The notes beneath the pieces are model-generated. The model was not told the DNA's origin. It saw nothing but the letters and a program-made list of their open reading frames with translations, and did not search any database. A DNA stretch of 64,000 nt, taken from positions 124,001 through 188,000 of the forward strand of contig NZ_JAPEIQ010000013.1 in NCBI RefSeq assembly GCF_026041215.1, in the 5' to 3' direction. Origin of the DNA: Hoyosella sp. YIM 151337. GTDB taxonomy: Bacteria > Actinomycetota > Actinomycetes > Mycobacteriales > Mycobacteriaceae. Below, in pieces: positions 62,916 to 64,000 of this stretch (positions are counted from its first letter, which is position 1; each line of letters starts with the position of its first letter). Both the position numbers and the translations under genes were made by a program.

Positions 62916-63836
62916 GTGACTCACCTGATACGTCAAAGCGTAACCAGCGAGGAGATCATGGACACGAGCGTCCACGACACCATGAGGGCCGCACTGCGCC
63001 GCGCGAAAGCAGACACGCAGCTCCCTGTCGTGTTCTCTGGTGACTACACCGGCAAGACCCTGACGCTTAATCGCTTCATCGGGATGCGTACTGACGGTCT
63101 CCGGAATCTGGGCGTCAGCCCAGGCGCCGGGCTGGGCGGACGATGTGCCGCGTCGGGCCGGCCGCTGTTTGTCAGCGACTACACGACGTCAGAGGGCATT
63201 TCCCACGACTATGTGGATGTAGTCCGGGAGGAAGGGCTGCGCAGCATGCTCGCCGTGCCCGTGCTGGTCAACAAGACTGTGCGCGCAGTCCTGTACGGCG
63301 CTGTCCGTGAGGCGACCAACTTCGGTGATTCCGTACGCGGGGCGTTGTTCGCGGCCGCGAAGGACCTTGGCGACGAGTTGCGCGTGCGCGAAGAAGTCGA
63401 GCGTCGCGCTGAACAAGCCGAATTCTTGCGGGCCGACATGAAAGCCGAAATGGCGGGCGCAGACCGCGAGACCCTGCGGATGCTCCACAGTGAGCTGCGC
63501 GCGATCGCGGCACAGATCTCGGACCCGGAGCTGCGTGACCGGCTCACTCGCGCCGGCGCCGCACTCGTATCGGTGGGGCGCCCAGACGACCCCACCGCAG
63601 CAGCCACCGCACCCGTAGCCGCCCCTTCGCCTATCGCACTCCCGACGCTCACCCCCCGCGAGATCGACGTCCTCTCCCAAGTCGCTCTGGGATGCACCAA
63701 TGGCGAGGTGGCGGGACAGCTCGCACTTTCGGCTGAAACTGTCAAAGCCTATTTGCGAAGCGCTGCGACGAAACTCGGGACCCGCACCCGCATGGAGTCA
63801 GTCACCCGCGCGCGGCTGCTTGGCCTGCTCCCGTAG
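62916..63836 (+). CDS. GAF-LuxR transcriptional regulator
   Basis: 306 residues, GTG start at 62916. GAF domain about 20-155 (GAGLGGRCAASGRPLFVSDY, then LAVPVLVNKTVRAVLYGAV), a helical linker 160-225 and an Ala/Pro-rich hinge. A LuxR HTH lies at 240-300 (LTPREIDVLSQVALG, LSAETVKAYLRSA). It probably regulates the gene starting at about 63980, which has direct repeats upstream. Confidence 0.87.
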   Translation: MTHLIRQSVTSEEIMDTSVHDTMRAALRRAKADTQLPVVFSGDYTGKTLTLNRFIGMRTDGLRNLGVSPGAGLGGRCAASGRPLFVSDYTTSEGISHDYVDVVREEGLRSMLAVPVLVNKTVRAVLYGAVREATNFGDSVRGALFAAAKDLGDELRVREEVERRAEQAEFLRADMKAEMAGADRETLRMLHSELRAIAAQISDPELRDRLTRAGAALVSVGRPDDPTAAATAPVAAPSPIALPTLTPREIDVLSQVALGCTNGEVAGQLALSAETVKAYLRSAATKLGTRTRMESVTRARLLGLLP

Positions 63837-63876
63837 ATTTCAGCTGCCGGATTCACCGCGATCGCCGATACACCCT

Positions 63877-63896
63877 TTCGGGGGTATTCGGGGGTG
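63877..63896. promoter_or_regulatory. Tandem 10-bp direct repeat upstream of the last gene
   Basis: TTCGGGGGTA (63877-63886) is directly followed by TTCGGGGGTG (63887-63896). The 10-bp period puts both on the same face of the helix, a fit for a regulator such as the adjacent GAF-LuxR protein. Confidence 0.4.
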
Positions 63897-63979
63897 ACGA
63901 GCATCACTACCTTGGTCTTACACCAGAACCGGTGCCCGATTTACCGGGCTCGATCCGAGAGAGTGAGACAAGGTGACCG

Positions 63980-64000
63980 TGACTCGCACCGCTTCGCCGC
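63980..64000 (+). CDS. Start of a gene cut by the window end
   Basis: GTG at 63980 follows AAGG by five bases; GTG 63974 is in the same frame. Only seven codons (MTRTASP) are visible. It follows the GAF-LuxR gene and its repeats. Product cannot be identified. Confidence 0.45.

Noticed and set aside
1-64000. tRNA, rRNA, CRISPR arrays, insertion sequences, prophage or toxin-antitoxin genes
   Set aside because: None was seen on reading both strands: no cloverleaf-like segments, no regularly spaced repeats, no transposase or integrase motifs.

Overview
The window is high-GC, gene-dense actinobacterial chromosome. Many genes start with GTG, adjacent genes often overlap by 1-8 nt, and there is no tRNA, rRNA, CRISPR array, insertion sequence or prophage. 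Several features point to the mycolic-acid bacteria (Mycobacteriales; Rhodococcus, Hoyosella, Dietzia or Gordonia-like). These are a secreted antigen-85-like mycolyltransferase, an RbpA / Ppm1 / Lnt / FxsA block ordered as around Rv2049c-Rv2053c of M. tuberculosis, and an F420-type PPOX protein. The genus is inference.

Layout. 1-2.3 kb: a partial lipoprotein and a DHA2 drug exporter. 2.5-14.2 kb: an osmoprotectant region with the ectoine/hydroxyectoine importer ehuBCDA, rsgA behind a structured leader, a GNAT, the mycolyltransferase, a YdcF-like protein, an OpuC-type betaine importer, and a convergent ectoine hydroxylase ectD. No ectABC is present. 14.4-18.8 kb: urease ureABCFGD on the minus strand. 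19-24.3 kb: lemA, an M48 protease and a membrane-embedded patatin. 24.3-29.9 kb: an alpha/beta hydrolase, an SRPBCC protein, a LuxR regulator carrying a degenerate histidine-kinase core, DoxX, a flavodoxin and a TRZ/ATZ-type deaminase, with two copies of a long palindromic repeat.

29.8-38.5 kb: a membrane phosphodiesterase, an MBL hydrolase, a zinc-finger protein divergent from rbpA (which has a SigR/SigH-type promoter), then ppm1, lnt, an amidohydrolase and fxsA as a minus-strand cell-envelope block. 38.5-46.2 kb: a NarL-type two-component system, the TldD/TldE protease pair, an F420 PPOX protein, an orphan MsiK-like sugar ATPase, a small membrane protein and an AroE-like dehydrogenase. 46.2-50.5 kb: cobN and an HhH protein. 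50.5-64 kb: accessory-looking small transcription units. They include an HxlR/dehalogenase pair, a methyltransferase / cysteine-hydrolase operon, a tandem RNHCP pair, a BKACE / glycolipid-binding pair, a TetR/DUF4386 pair with two operators, a LysR/YeiH pair and a GAF-LuxR regulator facing a gene cut by the window end.

The clearest physiological theme is osmotic stress: two uptake systems plus ectoine hydroxylation. Envelope biogenesis and quality control (mycolyltransferase, Ppm1, Lnt, LemA/M48, TldDE, FxsA) is the second theme. The least-explained items are the palindromic repeat pair, the kinase-like LuxR fusion lacking its phospho-acceptor histidine, the rsgA leader and the diverged RNHCP duplicate.
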